From the NCBI GenBank assembly GCA_024511045.1, contig JANEMG010000139.1:1-6713 (forward strand): DNA of 6,713 bases. Direction: 5' to 3'. Within the stretch, counting starts at the first letter, position 1, and every line of letters begins with the position of its first letter. Source of the DNA: Gammaproteobacteria bacterium (GTDB lineage: Bacteria > Pseudomonadota > Gammaproteobacteria > Methylococcales > Methylomonadaceae). The notes below the pieces were generated by a model. It was not told where the DNA came from. It made no database searches and saw only the letters and a list, made by a program, of their open reading frames with translations. The position numbers were made by a program, and so were the translations under genes. Positions 6,633-6,713 of the stretch are shown one piece after another.

Positions 6633-6713
6633 ATAATTCCGGTTGTTTTTTGTGCCAATCCTTAAGCGCCTGAATGGGCGTGATGTGCCCGATGTTTTTC
6701 TGCGGGACATGGT
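6532..6713 (-). CDS. IS481-family transposase, C-terminal end (partial)
   Basis: Only the C-terminus is in the window; the gene continues past the right edge. On the minus strand the frame reads HVPQKNIGHITPIQALKDWH followed by a KKQPELFKKKIYDLSGLD segment. This is the usual C-terminal tail of IS481-family (IS3-like, DDE integrase) transposases, just after the catalytic core, which is not visible here. The homologous part ends at GLD, about 6598. The frame has no stop at that point: it runs through the element end into antisense RHS sequence for about 21 more codons and stops at TAA (6532-6534). The true element copy may normally take its stop from flanking DNA, or this copy lost it. Confidence 0.7.
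   Translation of the reverse strand, partial: HVPQKNIGHITPIQALKDWHKKQPELFKKKIYDLSGLDSEIVPSDGSLAAISRPHHSLR
6582..6609. repeat. 8-base perfect inverted repeat straddling the IS junction
   Basis: TCGGGACT (6582-6589) and AGTCCCGA (6602-6609) are exact reverse complements separated by 12 bases. The left half lies in RHS coding sequence (codons for Ser-Gly-Leu), the right half in the insertion sequence end. It could form a hairpin in RNA from either strand. No T-run follows it on either side, so I do not call it a terminator. Confidence 0.55.
6597..6713 (-). mobile_element. IS481-like insertion sequence, one terminus
   Basis: RHS coding similarity stops at about 6590-6596, and transposase similarity on the opposite strand begins right after it, so an element end lies between them. 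I place it at TGTCAAGTCCCGATAG (from 6597), because TGT is a common tip for this family and it is the first base triplet after the RHS text. The other end, the target duplication and the rest of the RHS gene are outside the window, so the boundary cannot be proven here and could shift by several bases. Confidence 0.55.

Overview
The window looks like a moderately GC-rich gammaproteobacterial chromosome. A methanotroph-like Methylococcales host is my best guess, made from the style of the genes and dispersed repeats and not from any marker gene. It holds three intact-looking minus-strand genes, one plus-strand housekeeping gene, a broken RHS gene, and the end of an insertion sequence.

Layout. 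Positions 1-493 carry no convincing gene. They hold a palindromic, MITE/REP-like repeat (about 157-278) and a second fragment of the same repeat family (about 399-427). Positions 494-3207 (minus) are a tightly coupled two-gene unit: a four-helix inner-membrane protein with a large coiled-coil segment, followed with a 4-base ATGA overlap by a soluble protein with an SPFH/band-7-like N-terminal half and a very long Gln/Glu-rich coiled coil. Neither has a named function that I recognise. Positions 3285-4784 (minus) encode GlcD, the FAD subunit of glycolate oxidase; no glcE or glcF lies beside it. The start codons of glcD and of the divergent yigZ (IMPACT/UPF0029 family, 4814-5371, plus) are separated by only 29 bases.

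From 5644 (plus) an exported RHS/YD-repeat protein begins. It has a signal peptide, a Cys-rich N-terminal region and a DUF6531-like RHS entry domain. It is disrupted twice: by an apparent one-base deletion near 6138, and by an IS481-family element whose end is at about 6597. The transposase C-terminus of that element is read on the minus strand from the right edge of the window, and its frame runs past the element end into the RHS gene before meeting a stop.

The items most worth following up are the uncharacterised membrane/SPFH-like coiled-coil pair, the doubly broken RHS gene with its exact IS junction, and the repeat family at the left edge. glcD and yigZ are ordinary metabolic and housekeeping genes.
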